Assembly (NCBI GenBank): GCA_949130495.1
Contig: OX422210.1
Location: 638,996,585 to 639,060,584, forward strand
Source: Sambucus nigra
Taxonomy: Eukaryota > Streptophyta > Magnoliopsida > Dipsacales > Adoxaceae
Length of the DNA: 64,000 bases
Direction of reading: 5' to 3'
Of this stretch, positions 12,405 through 24,055 are shown one piece after another. Both the position numbers and the translations under genes were made by a program. How positions within the stretch are numbered: the first letter of the stretch is position 1; the number at the start of each line of letters is the position of its first letter. The notes below the pieces were generated by a model that saw only the letters and a program-made list of their open reading frames with translations, was not told the origin of the DNA and did not search any database.

Positions 12405-12654
12405 TAAATTACCTTTTTGGTCACTGAACTATCGCTGAAGTTTTTAAATGGTCCCTTATCTTATGTTTGACTCAAGTTAGTCCCTCAACTATGTCACTTG
12501 TGCCATATAAGGGATTCCGTCCATTGGGCCACTATAATTAGACATCAAAATGACAAATGACACCGTTAATAACCCAATAACAACATTTCCCACATTTTCT
12601 TCTTCATTCTGGCGCCAATAATTCCATTTCACTACACCAAAATGACAAAATTGT

Positions 12655-12840
12655 CACCTTTCAGCCGGTCACCCTTGTCAAGGTCATTGACCGTGACAAA
12701 AAATACGCGTTTTGTATCACGGTCATTGACCTTGACACGACCGTGACAAGTGAATTTATCACGGACTTGTCACGGTCATTGACCGTGATAATTCTTTAAA
12801 TAATTGTCACGGTCAATGACCTTGACACGACCGTGATAAG
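12655..12840. repeat. Left subterminal palindromic repeats of the CACTA element
   Basis: Repeated GTCACGGTCATTGACC and its complement in both orientations, about 20-40 bp apart. This matches the transposase-binding arrays known just inside CACTA ends. Confidence 0.85.
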
Positions 12841-12885
12841 TTATTCAGCAAAAAACCCTACCCTTCTTTTTTCCCTCCCGCCATT

Positions 12886-12889
<4 letters not shown>

Positions 12890-12932
<43 letters not shown>

Positions 12933-13300
12933 CTGGTTTATTTCTCTCTCTCTCTCTCTCTTCCATTTATATATATGTTTGTGTGTATATATATATATAT
13001 ATGTGTGTGTGCGTGTGTGTTTGCGTGTGTGGGGGTAGGGGTGGGGGTGTGGAGGGAGGTGGGGCAGGGTGGGGGCTATTGTGTGTGTGTATGTGGTGGG
13101 TGGGGGTGGGGGGGTGTGTATGTGGTGAGTGGGGGGTGTGAGGTGGGTGCGGGTGTGGGTATGTGTGTGTATTTGAATTAACCCATGAATTTGTATTTTT
13201 GCATTTGAGTTAACCCATGAATTTATTTTTGTATTTGAATTAACCCGTGAATTTGTCAATTTGTTTGTGGGGGGGTGGGGGTGGGGAGGCGGGGTAAGTC
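12890..13300. repeat. CT, TA/TG and G-rich simple repeats
   Basis: A (CT)n run (about 12893-12927 and 12944-12960) is followed by mixed TA/TG repeats (12970-13030) and then a strongly G-rich stretch (13031-13140 and 13265-13290) with many runs of three to six G. Between them lie three copies of a roughly 35-bp unit holding TTAACCCATGAATTT (about 13178-13255). Open frames across this block on both strands are low-complexity artefacts. The G runs could form G-quadruplexes. The block lies between the left subterminal array and the transposase frame. Confidence 0.8.
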
Positions 13301-14273
13301 AAGGTACCATTGTAATTCTCTTAATATCGTGTTTTGATGATTCTATGAGATAATATATATTGTTTTAAGGTTAACTCATTGTAGATAAAAACATTCACAT
13401 TGTAGATGATTCTATAATTACATCCACTAAAATATAATTAATAAATGAAACAATTTTAGATGAAAGTAAATTAATAATTAGTGCCCATTTCATATGAAAG
13501 TAGGATTGCCCCTCAGTGTAAATTAGTAAATTAATAATTCTATACGTTAATTGTTAGTTTAATTGATGAAATGAATTAATTGAGTAGATGAATTAGAAGG
13601 AGTACGGGATACACATTTGTTGTTGACATTGCCGTTGGATTATTTTGTTTAGTAAATGTTTGGTTGGTTAGTTTTAAAAGTGGCATGACCACTGGATTAT
13701 TGTCCATATGGGGGTGGGATTTTTCAACTTTTTTTGAAAATTACTTTGTATATCGAACAATATATATATAGTATGATAATTAAATGAAACATACTTGAAA
13801 TTAAATATAGTGCGCATAGATACTAGCCTTCATGTTCTTATGCGTACGCATTCAATAGCCCTTAGACCCGTTCGAGAGCCATTACCCCTGTAATGAGATC
13901 TCTCGAATTGTTCCGTTTGGACAGTTTGAGACTGTATAATTTCTGTATAATATTCTTATTGGCTTAAAGTTGTTACTTTTGAAGGAAATTCTGCAGTCGT
14001 ATCTTAATATTCTCTGTGTACATACTAGATTGACAAGTGTGACTGTTATTTCAATTGATTTATTGAAATAACACTCACACTTGCCAATCTACGTCGTGTA
14101 CTTGGAGAACTACGGGGATATGCTGTCGAATTTTTTTCAGATCGTAACAATGTGCATGAGGTGTTAAGTATATTACAGAAAAATGCAGTCTTGAATGGGA
14201 TAGGACCACTCACCCTTTAATAGGATAATTAAATGATGGGGTAATTGAATAAAACATACTATAAATCTAAGTT

Positions 14274-17200
14274 TTGTTTACCTTTAATAGGTGTTTAGTT
14301 GTGGTAGCTGTGATGGGATATCCGAAATACAAAGAGTGGATGGGTGAGACTAATAGAATGGGGGATGTGTTTCGCAAAGGTGCTAACGAATTTGTGAAAT
14401 ATGCAAAGAGATGTCATAATGATGAAGAGTTTCCGTGTCCGTGTACTAGGTGTAAGAATGGTAAGGTGTTTGAGTGGAAAACAATTGAACTATATTTGTT
14501 AAGATCGGGTATGCAAGATAGTTATCGATTTTGGAGTTTTCACGGTGAATTGAAAGTTCCTTTTATCCCCGACCAACCTTCACAACAACCTTCAACAAGT
14601 AGAATAGATGTAGAAGGGGACGACGTAGATCATAATATGTTAGAGGATTTAGTTGATGATGCGTACGAAGTTTATGAAGCAGAGGAGAATGAGGTTATTG
14701 ATGATGTATAAGATTCAAGTGCTCGTGAAGATAACACGATAAAACTTGACGACGACTACCAAAGTTTAAAATTTAAGGCGACCCAACCGTTATACTCCGG
14801 CTGTGAGAAAGATCAAACAACTTTACATGCCATGGTTAGTTTGCACAGTTTGAAGACGTAATACGGTTTGTCTGGCAATAGCGTGACGGGAATTCTGAAA
14901 TGGGTGAAGGGCTTATTACCCAAGGTGAATACACTTCCAAATAGCTATCATGTTATGAAGAACAGTTTGAAAGGTTTGGGAATGAAGTATAAATCGATTC
15001 ATGCTTGTGTGTATGACTGCATACTATACCGAAAGGAGTATGAAAATCTAGATCGTTGTCCGGTATACGATGAACCTATATATATATCCAATCTACTAGT
15101 AAGGAAGGCACAAGCTCAAAAGTGCCTCAAAAAGTATTGAAATATTTTCCCGCTGGGCCTATATTAAAGCGATTTTTAATAGTACCCTGGATTGCAGATG
15201 CAATGGCTGAGCATGCTAGGGCAGAAGTAGGGGGTAATATCATGCGTCATCCTATTGATTCTACTGCCTGGCGGAGGATGAATTTTGAGTATCCCGATTT
15301 TGCTCGAGAACTACGCAACATTCCTTTGGCTATATCAACAGATGGTTTCAATCCATTTGGAGATCTAAGCACCAATCAGAGTGTATGTCCAGTGATCCTA
15401 GACCCACTCAACCTCCCTCCTTCACAGTCTATGAGACCTGAATTTTCGATGATGGATTTGGTGATACCTGGGCCAAAGGCACCAAGTGATGACATTGACG
15501 TCTACCTGGCTCCTTTGGTAGAAGAATTAAACGAGTTGTGGGAAGAGGGTGTGCAATCATTTGACTCTTTTAGAAAATAAGAGTTTATACTGAAAGCTAT
15601 GTTGATGTGGGCAATTCATGATTTTCCAGCTTATGGGATATTATCCGGTTGTGTAGTACATGGTTATTTGGGGTGTCCTATTTGTGGAGAGGAGACTGAA
15701 TCTCTTCGTCTATCCTCTAGCTTAAAAAATGTATACCATCGCCATAGGAGGTTTTTTACCCCAGCTCATAGTTTCAGATCTGAGAAAGGTTCCAAATTTT
15801 TATTGGGCGGAGTTGAACATAGGCTACCACCGAGATAACTTTCGAGTTCAGAAATTGAAATTAAATCTTCTGAATGTGGCCCTAATATGCCAGGTAAGAA
15901 TCCCAAATTTAAGAATGTCAAGCATAAGAAGACCCCAATTGGGAATGAAACTGAGATAAGAAAGGCATGGTCTCGGAGGTCAATTTTATTTGACTTGCCT
16001 TATTGGAAGAATAACCCGGTGCGCCATGTATTGGATGTGATGCATGCAGAGAAGAACTTCGCTGAACATATTGTGGGTACTTGCATTGGGGGGAGTCATT
16101 CGAAGGATGGAGAAAATGCACGAAAAGACCTTAAAACGTTAAAACTTAAACCACAACTATGGTTGAAAGAATATAGTAGAGAAGGACAATAATTCCCCCT
16201 GGTGCGTTTACTTTGATGAGTGGGGAAAGGAAGGTGTTTCTAGACATAATATATAATTTGAAGGGCCCATCTACTTTTTCGTCCAACTTGCAAAGGATTG
16301 TGAATTATGCTACTCATGATTTACATAAGTGTAAGTCCCACGATTGGCATGTGATCATGCAATTGGTTTCTCTATTGTTTAAACACTGTTTCTTCAAGCA
16401 CAAGGATTTGCGCAGGGCTATTATGCAAATTAGTATTACCTTCTCCCTCTTGTGTGAGAAGGTAGTGAATCGAGAACACATAGTGGCCGCAAAATTGGCT
16501 GTGATCGAAGCGATTTGTGTATTGGAGAAGTACTTTCCCCCAGCATTCTTTGACATAAGTGTTCACTTGTTGGTACACCTATGTGACGAGGCACTTCTTT
16601 GTGGTCCAGTTAGATATCGATAGATGTATCCGTTTGAAAGATTGATGAAAGTTTTTAAAGATTACGTAAAGAATACGCGATACATTGCAGGATCAATTGC
16701 AGAGGAATACATCACCGTGGAGTCATCAATATATACTCGGGAATATATGCCTGACTCGACCAGCGTTGATGACACTGATGAATTCGTCGATGATGGTGGT
16801 CATGTGATGGAAAAACGAGTGAAATTAACGAGTTGCAACATGAACAAGTAGCTCGTTATCTATTTGACACACATGAAGATGTCGAAGAATGGAAAAAGTA
16901 AGTTTCGATTATTATAATGTTTAACATTATTTTAGATTATTTTATACATGATTAATTTTGTAATATGCAGAAAATATGAAGCCTGTGAGAACAATAAAAT
17001 ACGAAAAACAATGGTACAATCAGACAGCGAATTTAGGTTGTGGTTGACACAAGAGGTAATTATAATGAAAACAGTCGTTATATAACGTTACATTACACTT
17101 AAATTTTACCACTAATATAATTAATTTATCTATATTCTCAGCTCCTAAAGACGGGTGATGCGACATCAAGGCTTGCTCGCCTAGCCACTGGACCCTTGTT

Positions 17201-17729
17201 TGTGGTACAAGAGTACAAAAAGTATCGATTAAACGGTTATATTTTCGGCGCTAAAGTGTACGAGGAAAGTACAAATGTACAGAATTCGGGAATTTCATAC
17301 AAAGCTCTTACTATCTTTCGAGCGAGCGCAAAAGATAAAAACCTCGTTGAAGCTGAAATGACTTACTATGGTGTAATCCAAAATATATTTGAATTGAATT
17401 ATATAAGCTTCAAAGAGGTTGTATTTTACTGTGACTCGGTAAGAGTTGAGGATAAAAATGCTTGTAAAGTTGATCATGTCACCAATTTGATCATGGTTGA
17501 CTTGTCCAAGTTGAAGAGCAACGACCACGTGAGCGATGAGCCATTTTTTTGTGCATTTCAAAAGGTTAAGCAAGTGTTTTATTCGGAGTATATCAACAAC
17601 GAGCCGTGGTCAATTGTCCAACACGTTCCAAGGCGTCTAAATAGTAGTGTGGATGACTTGGCTGCTCCTACCGAATACCAATTCATTTTTTATGATAACC
17701 CGAATTTGAAACAATTTTTCAATTTGTAA
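14274..17729 (+). pseudogene. CACTA transposase (TNP2-like), decayed
   Basis: Domains appear in the order of plant TNP2 proteins. First is an N-terminal transposase-associated domain (14310-14570; EWMGETNR, CPCTRCKNGK with paired cysteines). Then comes the Transposase_21 catalytic region (14868-15838; PWIADAMAEHAR, STDGFNPFG, GCPICGEET) and its end (15887-16192; VLDVMHAEKN). A DUF4218-like region follows (16213-16851; GPVRYRxMYPFERLMKVFKDYVKN), then a DUF4216-like domain (17196-17729; YKKYRLNGYIFGAKVY). Plausible introns GTAAGT..GCAG near 16898-16970 and GTAATT..TCAG near 17056-17141 join the last parts. Stops near 14711, 15580, 16191 and 16621 break it. Confidence 0.88.
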
Positions 17730-17978
17730 TAAATATTTCAATTTGTACTGAAACATCCATTTTTAATGCTTTTTTATTGATTTGCACTTTATCATTTTCA
17801 CTCTTGTGTGGTGTGCGTGTGTGGAGAGGAGATTAATACATAAATATTCCAACTGCATCTAAGTTTTGTTTATACTAATACATGAATATACGCTTCTTAC
17901 CTTTAATAGGTGATTAGTACGTAGTTATTTGGGGTGCCCTATTTGTGTAGAGGAGACTGAATCTCTTCGTCTATCCGA

Positions 17979-18229
17979 ACACTAAGAAATGCCATAATCC
18001 TATGGAGTTATGCTCTGCAAATTCCTCCCAACTGTTATGTAGCCAAACATCACCAGTTGAAGTTGTCAATTCCACTTTCCATACCCCACCACTTGGAACC
18101 TCTAGCAAAACATGGGAGACCATTGAAAGGCGGAATTGACAACTTCAACTGCTGATTTTTGGCTACACAACGGTTGGAAGGAATTTGCAGCGCATAACTC
18201 CATATGATTATGGCATTTCTTAGTGTTTA
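17979..18229. repeat. Long foldback (about 105-bp arms) inside the CACTA element
   Basis: The left arm (about 17979-18080, starting AACACTAAGAAATGCC) and right arm (about 18125-18229, ending GGCATTTCTTAGTGTT) are reverse complements with roughly 88% identity by eye, separated by about 45 bp. A transcript across it would form a near-perfect hairpin. Just upstream (17928-17978) is a second copy of the GCPIC-ETESLRLS coding segment of the transposase (original at 15664-15715), so the region looks rearranged. Confidence 0.85.
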
Positions 18230-18764
18230 GATATGAAGAGAATTATATTTGACACGATTGCCCGGGGTACATTAGTTGGAAGGAGGTGCCATATGAGCTT
18301 AAGTTAGCTATTTGGGTGACACTACAGGTAATGTATTTATATTTATATATCAATTTCGATTTCGATTTCAATTTTGATTTATATTTATCTATATTCGCGG
18401 GGGGGGGGGGATACTAATTTTACTTTATTTCAATTCAGGGGACAGGGAGTGGCCCTGAGGGTAGGCCACATATGCTCTATACTTATGTGGCTATTCGGAC
18501 GATAAGGGAAGGATAAGGAGGTGTCCCCGAGCGTCGCGGTACAAAATCTCTTTTCCAGCTAAATAGTTTGTAGATTTGAGATAATTGATGGTGATGTTGT
18601 TTCTTCTTAAATAGTTTCTATTTTGAATATATATTTGCATTATCTTTAGTTTGTTTGGATATATGATGTTTTGAACAGTTACAACGTTGCTATAACAGGT
18701 ACAAATATACTGCTGGACAGTGGCAGTGGCCATACTGCCCAACAGATTTTTTTTAAATTCTGCT

Positions 18765-19012
18765 CAGAATTATCACGGTCATTGGGCGTGACAATTTTTT
18801 TAAAAGGGGACAAGGATTTGTCACGGTTTTTAACCGTGACTAAACGTGTCACGGTCATGGCCCGTGACACGACCGTGACAATTCTAATGAACTTGTCAAG
18901 GTCAATAACCATGACATGTCCGTGATAAAAAAAAGTTATCTCGCCCAGTATTGTCACGGTCATTGATCTTGACAAGTCCAACTTGTCAAGGTCAATGATC
19001 GTGACAATAGTG
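18765..19012. repeat. Right subterminal palindromic repeats of the CACTA element
   Basis: Copies of TCACGGTCATTG, GTCACGGTTTTTAACCGTGAC-like palindromes and CTTGTCAAGGTCAATG in both orientations mirror the left subterminal array. This supports the two ends as one element. Confidence 0.85.
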
Positions 19013-19027
19013 CAGATTTGGTGTAGT

Positions 19028-19703
19028 TTTCCTACCACTTAAATATACAACTGAAGAAAAAAAAATGGCGGTTTATTGATATTGCGACTATTTGTTCGAA
19101 AGACGTACCTCGTGGACACAGTAAAATCCCGATAGAACATTTTTAGCTTATCCAAGTCATACTGAACAAGGTGGCTGCGGATTTTTTATCTGGGAAGACA
19201 TGCTGAACTGGGTTCTCAAGGTTGGAAGAGTTCGAAAGAGAGAAAAGTTGTTATAGATTGTCTTATTGTTGTGTGTGTTTGTAATTTGGGCTTTTTTGTC
19301 TGGAAATGAGGTTCAGAAATGTAAGTGTGAAGTGAATTGATGAATGACATGTGTTATTATAGCAACAGTTTGAATCAATGAATGAAATGCAAACTTTGTT
19401 TGAATCAATGTGTGTTATTGTAATTATTTTTAATTAATGAATGAAAATATTGCAACTGTGAAATCATAAACAATAGAATATAAACAACCATATCCATTAC
19501 TATAAAAGGAGTTCAAACTATGCAACCTTAATAACAGTTCCAAATATGGAACATTACACCCAAAAAACATCCAAAACAGTTGCATATAAAAATAGTAAGA
19601 AGCAACACTACTGCCTCAGCAAAAACCAGTTACATCCACATCAGTTGCATACAAAACACAGTTAAATCTAACACTAAAGCTTCAGCTAAACACAAATAAA
19701 TCT
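19028..19703. other. MULE 3' flank without genes
   Basis: Between the CACTA right end and the end of the MULE transposase. AT-rich, with short repeats of ATGAATGAAAT/TGTGTTATT near 19345-19440. No coding domain is seen. Confidence 0.4.
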
Positions 19704-22360
19704 TCACTTCAAACTATTTTTGGCTCTGAGTTTATTTCTTTTTTGGGATAGCCTTGCTCTTGCTCTTTTTGGTTGCAACCTGCTGCATTTAATCTTAATG
19801 TCATGTTTCCCAAGCTTAGTTCCAGTTGTATGAACTTCACCTGCTTCTTTATTCCTCTTTTTCTTTGGTCTACCTGATTGTGCCTCAACATCAGGTGGTG
19901 TTAGTGATTTCTCTGCAGAGGTAGGCCATAAGTCTTTGCCATTTAAGGGCATGGAGAGGTTTACATATGCTTGGAGATACTTTTCTTTGGTGTAACACTC
20001 ATCCATATAGCTTTCTCGTTTATCCCCTTTGTATAAAGTTGCCCATAAACCATGAACACAAGGCAGCCCACTCAACTTCTAGACCCTACAAGAGTCAGTA
20101 CTATCCCTCAGATCAACAACAAACTGAATAAAAGGACTTTTAACTTGTAACTGATATCCTCCATTACATTCACAAATGAATCCCACAGACTCTTTCAGCA
20201 AGCAACCAAGTTGTTCATCAATTATTAGACAAATTACACCTGGGTGTTTCATCATCTTATCTCTATTCGCTTGAATTATTCTCATTATCAATTCCGTAAT
20301 TGTTTTCGTCATTGAGATAATACGTTTATCCCTTACATCAGCTATGGAATTGTTAAAGACTTCATAGTGGTCGTTTATGAGAATATCACATATTGGCTAA
20401 GTAGAGAAATGTGACATACTCCAATTGTTTGGTGGTAGCATTGTATCCATCCATATGTATCCTTTTTCAAAAACATGCTTCACTTGTTCCATGGATTGGT
20501 TGAAATATTATGGTGTACTTGCTTTGGCATATTTCTAGAACAAATCTTTCAATTATTTTCTCCTAAACTCCTTCTTGAATTATTGTGGTGGTGCCTGACA
20601 CAAAATCTCACCTCGCATTGGGGGACAACAAGTTGAAGAGATGGTACCAAACCATGCAAGCATATAAAATATTGGTAACTTTGAATATTTTACATGAAAG
20701 TAAATTTAGAGGTTTACCTTCTGATGATCACGCATGAAAGTGAATTTATATTCATTTTTCATCCCAACATCATCACACAATAACTAAAAAAAACCACATC
20801 CAAGAACTTTTACACTATTTCTCCACCACAGCATAAGCAAATGGCCAAATGCCATTGTTTTCATCTATACCAACAACTGCTAGTAGTTGGCTAGGGTAGG
20901 GACCCTTTAGAATGCAACGATCTATAATAACAATAGGTCTATAAGCTTCAAGAAATCCTTTTTTAAGTGGCCCTAAAGCATAATACATTCTCTGAAATTT
21001 AGGGTTCTCATCTTCAATGCCAGCCTCATTAACATGAGTTTTAATGGTGGCATGAGGCATAGCCCTTTTCACTTCAGTAAAATACCTCCACATGTTTGCA
21101 TATTGGTCTTGGAAGCATACCTCAATCAATATTTGAGCTTTTTTCTTTGTCGTATATGCTTGGCTTCTTGACACCCCAACTGTAACGTCCCTTTTAACAG
21201 TCTCCCTAATTGCATTCAGAGGTATACATGGGTTGGACTTAAATGTGTTCAAGTACTTATTTGATAACCATAAGGATGTCACAAACCTATTGGTGTAGGT
21301 TGCCTTACAATTCTTGCACATCTAGTAAAGTTTTCACTTGAAATGTTTCTTCACCACTGATTTTTGAAGCATAGATCCTCCATTTACACGGTGAGGCAAA
21401 ATTAGCTATAATCCTTCTCGTATCATTTTTTGTGAACCTAATGCCCTTTTGGTTGTGAATTGCATACTCTCTAACTGCTTGTATAAACATATGAGTACTT
21501 GCAAACTTCTGGCCAAGTTCAAATTGAGGGTTTGCTATATCCTTTTCTGGATCAAACTAATAAAATCTATATTTACAAGCATTACCTCCCTCATCTTCAG
21601 AAGAAGCCAAGCTAATAAGCTCATCTAAGTCATCCATTTCAGACACAAAATCCCAAGTTATCTTCATTAACTCCCACACCCTCATCCATAACCATCTTTT
21701 TCTTTCCCTTATTTTTATCCCCTCCTCTATCTTCATTGACTCCCACATCCTCATCTATAACCATATTTTATTTTTCCTTATTTTTATCCCCTCCTCTCTC
21801 TTCAATATTCTCTCCTATATCTTCTTCACATTCAGACCTAGGACCATCATGTTCAAATTTTTCTACTTCCATTTTATCAAAATCTATCTCAAGTACACTA
21901 AGATCAAAGCACAAATTATCTTTAGGCATTTCCATGTACACGTCAACCTTCCTATATGTAGGAACCCACTTACACATTTCCAAAACATCTATGTCACTGT
22001 CTATTTTGTACAAATCAAACCTTAAACCCAAATTTGAATCCTTGTACCACAATTGGTTGGGATTATGATATCCTAATTCCCTAAGCATTTCATAAAAGTC
22101 TTGGAGTGACATTCTATCTGGATCACAAAAATCAAAATGGTTGACAAGTCCACCAACATATGATTTGTCTGATTTATCATCAAAGCAACCACCATGGTGC
22201 AACTCAACAGTGATACATGGCTCATTGTCATTTGTAATAACACATGGATAATGGAAAAAAGGGTAAAAAAAATATAATTTTATGAGGCATGCAACATATT
22301 GAACATGAGAAAAAATGAGGTATTGTAGACAATAGATATCATAGGTACAAAAATACAAGA
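19704..22360 (-). pseudogene. MULE transposase, decayed
   Basis: Read on the minus strand from 22358. First comes a PB1-like N-terminal region (22220-21900; VELHHGGCFDD, ELGYHN, LWYKD), then an acidic linker. A MuDR-type DNA-binding segment follows (21500-21305; FIQAVREYAIHNQKGIRF, CKWRIYA), then the MULE transposase core (21321-20815; KFQRMYYALGPLKKGF, RPIVIIDRCILKGPY, LLAVVGIDENNG). A SWIM zinc-finger region with SGLPCVHGL (near 20060) and an SGRPKKKRNKE tail (near 19865) close it. The first catalytic Asp (IIDR) is present but the usual following Gly is Arg. Stops and gaps (20815-20315, and a TAG near 20080) inactivate it. Confidence 0.85.
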
Positions 22361-22976
22361 AAACTAGGTTTTTTGATGTATAAGATAACGATCAACTTCA
22401 ATATTAAGCAGAACAACAAAATATATTCGTTCACTCTTGACTGAAAGAGAGAATATAGGGAATTTCACATACCATATAGCGTTTGAGGGTTGATGAGCAA
22501 ATCTTCAGCAACAACACGACGCAACTTCCACTCCATTTTGTCCACGAACGATTTCAATGTTGGGTTGAGCAGTAGAGAGTTAGGGATTTTGCATGTAGAA
22601 GATCGAGAATGCCAACCGTTTAAAATAAATGGTAAATACGGGAATGCCCTTAGAAAATTGACATGTGAAAAGCACATATCATTTTGCAGTCTAATTATAA
22701 CGGTCCAATTGACGGAATTAGAGCTGAAATTTTTTGACCCGACAATCCGTTTACGGTAATAACCCGAAATGATTCGAACATGACCTGATTAGCTTGTATA
22801 GATTTAGGAATGCCCAAAACATATACTAAAATAAAAATCAACGTGACTCGAAAATAACACGACTAATCTGAATTGTCACCACTAGACGGAATCCGTTATT
22901 TAGCTCGTGATATTGTTCAGAGTATAAGGGACCATTTAAAAACTTTATTTGTCACCTCTCTTTAATTTTTAGTTTT

Positions 22977-23217
22977 CTCCCCGGAAATTTTTTGTTCCCA
23001 AATAACTCTCACGATAAAAGGAGAAACTCTTGTAGCGGAAACTCTTTATTTGTCTCTACAGCAGAGTATTAGCTCCGTCCCCCGCCGCCGTGAGTTTCTT
23101 CAACCTCTTATCGCTTATCCTCTCTATATATACTTTTATGTATGCCTGTTTATACCTCTTAGAAAAAACTCTAGGCGAAGTTTATCTGAACAATTTACTG
23201 CAATTTTAGCAGAGACA
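22977..23217 (+). promoter_or_regulatory. MTR4 5' UTR and proximal promoter
   Basis: Only about 240 bp separate the MULE inverted repeat from the MTR4 start. A TATA-like CTCTATATATAC lies at about 23122-23133, 85-95 bp before the ATG at 23218. An in-frame ATG at 23050 would add 56 residues, but these do not resemble MTR4, whose plant proteins begin MGSVKRK as at 23218. The rest of the ancestral promoter, if upstream, has been displaced beyond the MULE. Confidence 0.5.
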
Positions 23218-24055
23218 ATGGGGTCAGTGAAGAGAAAAACAGTACAAAATCCATCTACAGAATCTACCCCTCCAGCTAAACAACAGAGAGATAATGGTTT
23301 TGCGGGTGTGGATGAGGCAGTAGCCTGTGTACACGATGTATGTTACCCAGAGGGCTATGTTCCTCCTCTTAATCCTCAACAACACTCTAAACCTGCAAAG
23401 GAATTTCCTTTTACTCTAGACCCTTTTCAGTCTGAGGCTATTAAATGCCTTGACGTTGGTGAATCTGTCATGGTAAGTCCAAAAATTGGTCAATATTTAA
23501 TGCTACTTTGTGTGTGAAGTGAACTTACTATTTATCATTGATATTGCTAGGTATCAGCCCATACATCAGCAGGGAAAACTGTTGTGGCTTTGTATGCAAT
23601 TGCTATGTCGTTGCAGAACAAGCAACGGGTTATATACACGTCGCCTATTAAGGCGCTCAGCAACCAAAAGTATAGGGAGTTTAAAGAAGAGTTTTCGGAT
23701 GTTGGTTTGATGACCGGGGATGTCACGATTGAGCCTAACGCTTCTTGCTTGGTATGTCTTTTGTGGTTAGTGTGATATTAATTTCACCTTTTAGTGCTCC
23801 TAGACTGTTATTTGTTAAGTTGTGAATGAATTTCAGGTTATGACTACGGAAATTTGGCGTAGTATGCAGTACAAAGGGTCGGAAATTATACGGGAGGTGG
23901 CTTGGGTTATTTTTGACGAGGTTCATTATATGCGCGATAGAGAAAGAGGGGTGGTGTGGGAAGAGAGCATTGTTATGGCACCAAAGAACTCTCGATTTGT
24001 ATTCCTCTCGGCTACGGTGCCCAATGCGAAAGAGTTTGCCGACTGGGTTGCAAAG
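23218..24055 (+). CDS. MTR4: MTR4 exons 1-3: N-terminus and first RecA domain
   Basis: Exon 1 (85 codons) has the basic start MGSVKRK and the Q-motif-like region [13 protein letters not shown]. Exon 2 (67 codons) carries Walker A (SAHTSAGKT), [11 protein letters not shown] and TGDVTI. Exon 3 (73 codons) carries FDEVHYM and LSATVPN. All junctions are phase 0 with donors GTAAGT, GTATGT and GTGATT. The odd residue is Trp159 in MTTEIWRSM, where plant MTR4 has Leu (TTG to TGG, one base). Confidence 0.95.

Larger units (their letters stand above)
12630..19027 (+). mobile_element. CACTA (En/Spm-type) transposon, duplication TTT
   Basis: The left end is CACTACACCAAAA at 12630. The right end is TTTGGTGTAGT, ending at 19027, the reverse complement lacking the last base. 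TTT flanks both ends (12627-12629 and 19028-19030), as expected for the 3-bp CACTA duplication. Both subterminal regions carry many copies of a GTCACGGTCATTGACCGTGAC-type palindrome, the kind of subterminal array transposase binds in this superfamily. Inside are a decayed transposase (14274-17729), a G-rich and dinucleotide-repeat block, and a foldback at 17979-18229. It sits inside the MULE. Confidence 0.92.
12405..22976 (-). mobile_element. Mutator-like element (MULE) with a nested CACTA insertion
   Basis: Terminal inverted repeats are recognisable. The left end reads GTTTTTAAATGGTCCCTTAT at 12440-12459 and GGATTCCGTC near 12512. The same strings appear in reverse complement near 22926-22945 and 22885. 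The enclosed minus-strand frames encode a MULE transposase (19704-22360). Subtracting the CACTA element leaves about 4.2 kb, a normal MULE size. The outer ends are diverged, so exact termini and the expected 9-bp duplication could not be fixed. The right end lies about 240 bp from the MTR4 start codon. Confidence 0.75.

Noticed and set aside
12833..13259. Open frames on both strands in the CT/TG/G-rich block
   Set aside because: They consist only of Ser/Leu, Thr/His or Gly/Val repeats produced by simple sequence.
23050..23217. In-frame upstream ATG extending MTR4 by 56 residues
   Set aside because: The extension has no MTR4 similarity, while the protein start at 23218 matches the family.
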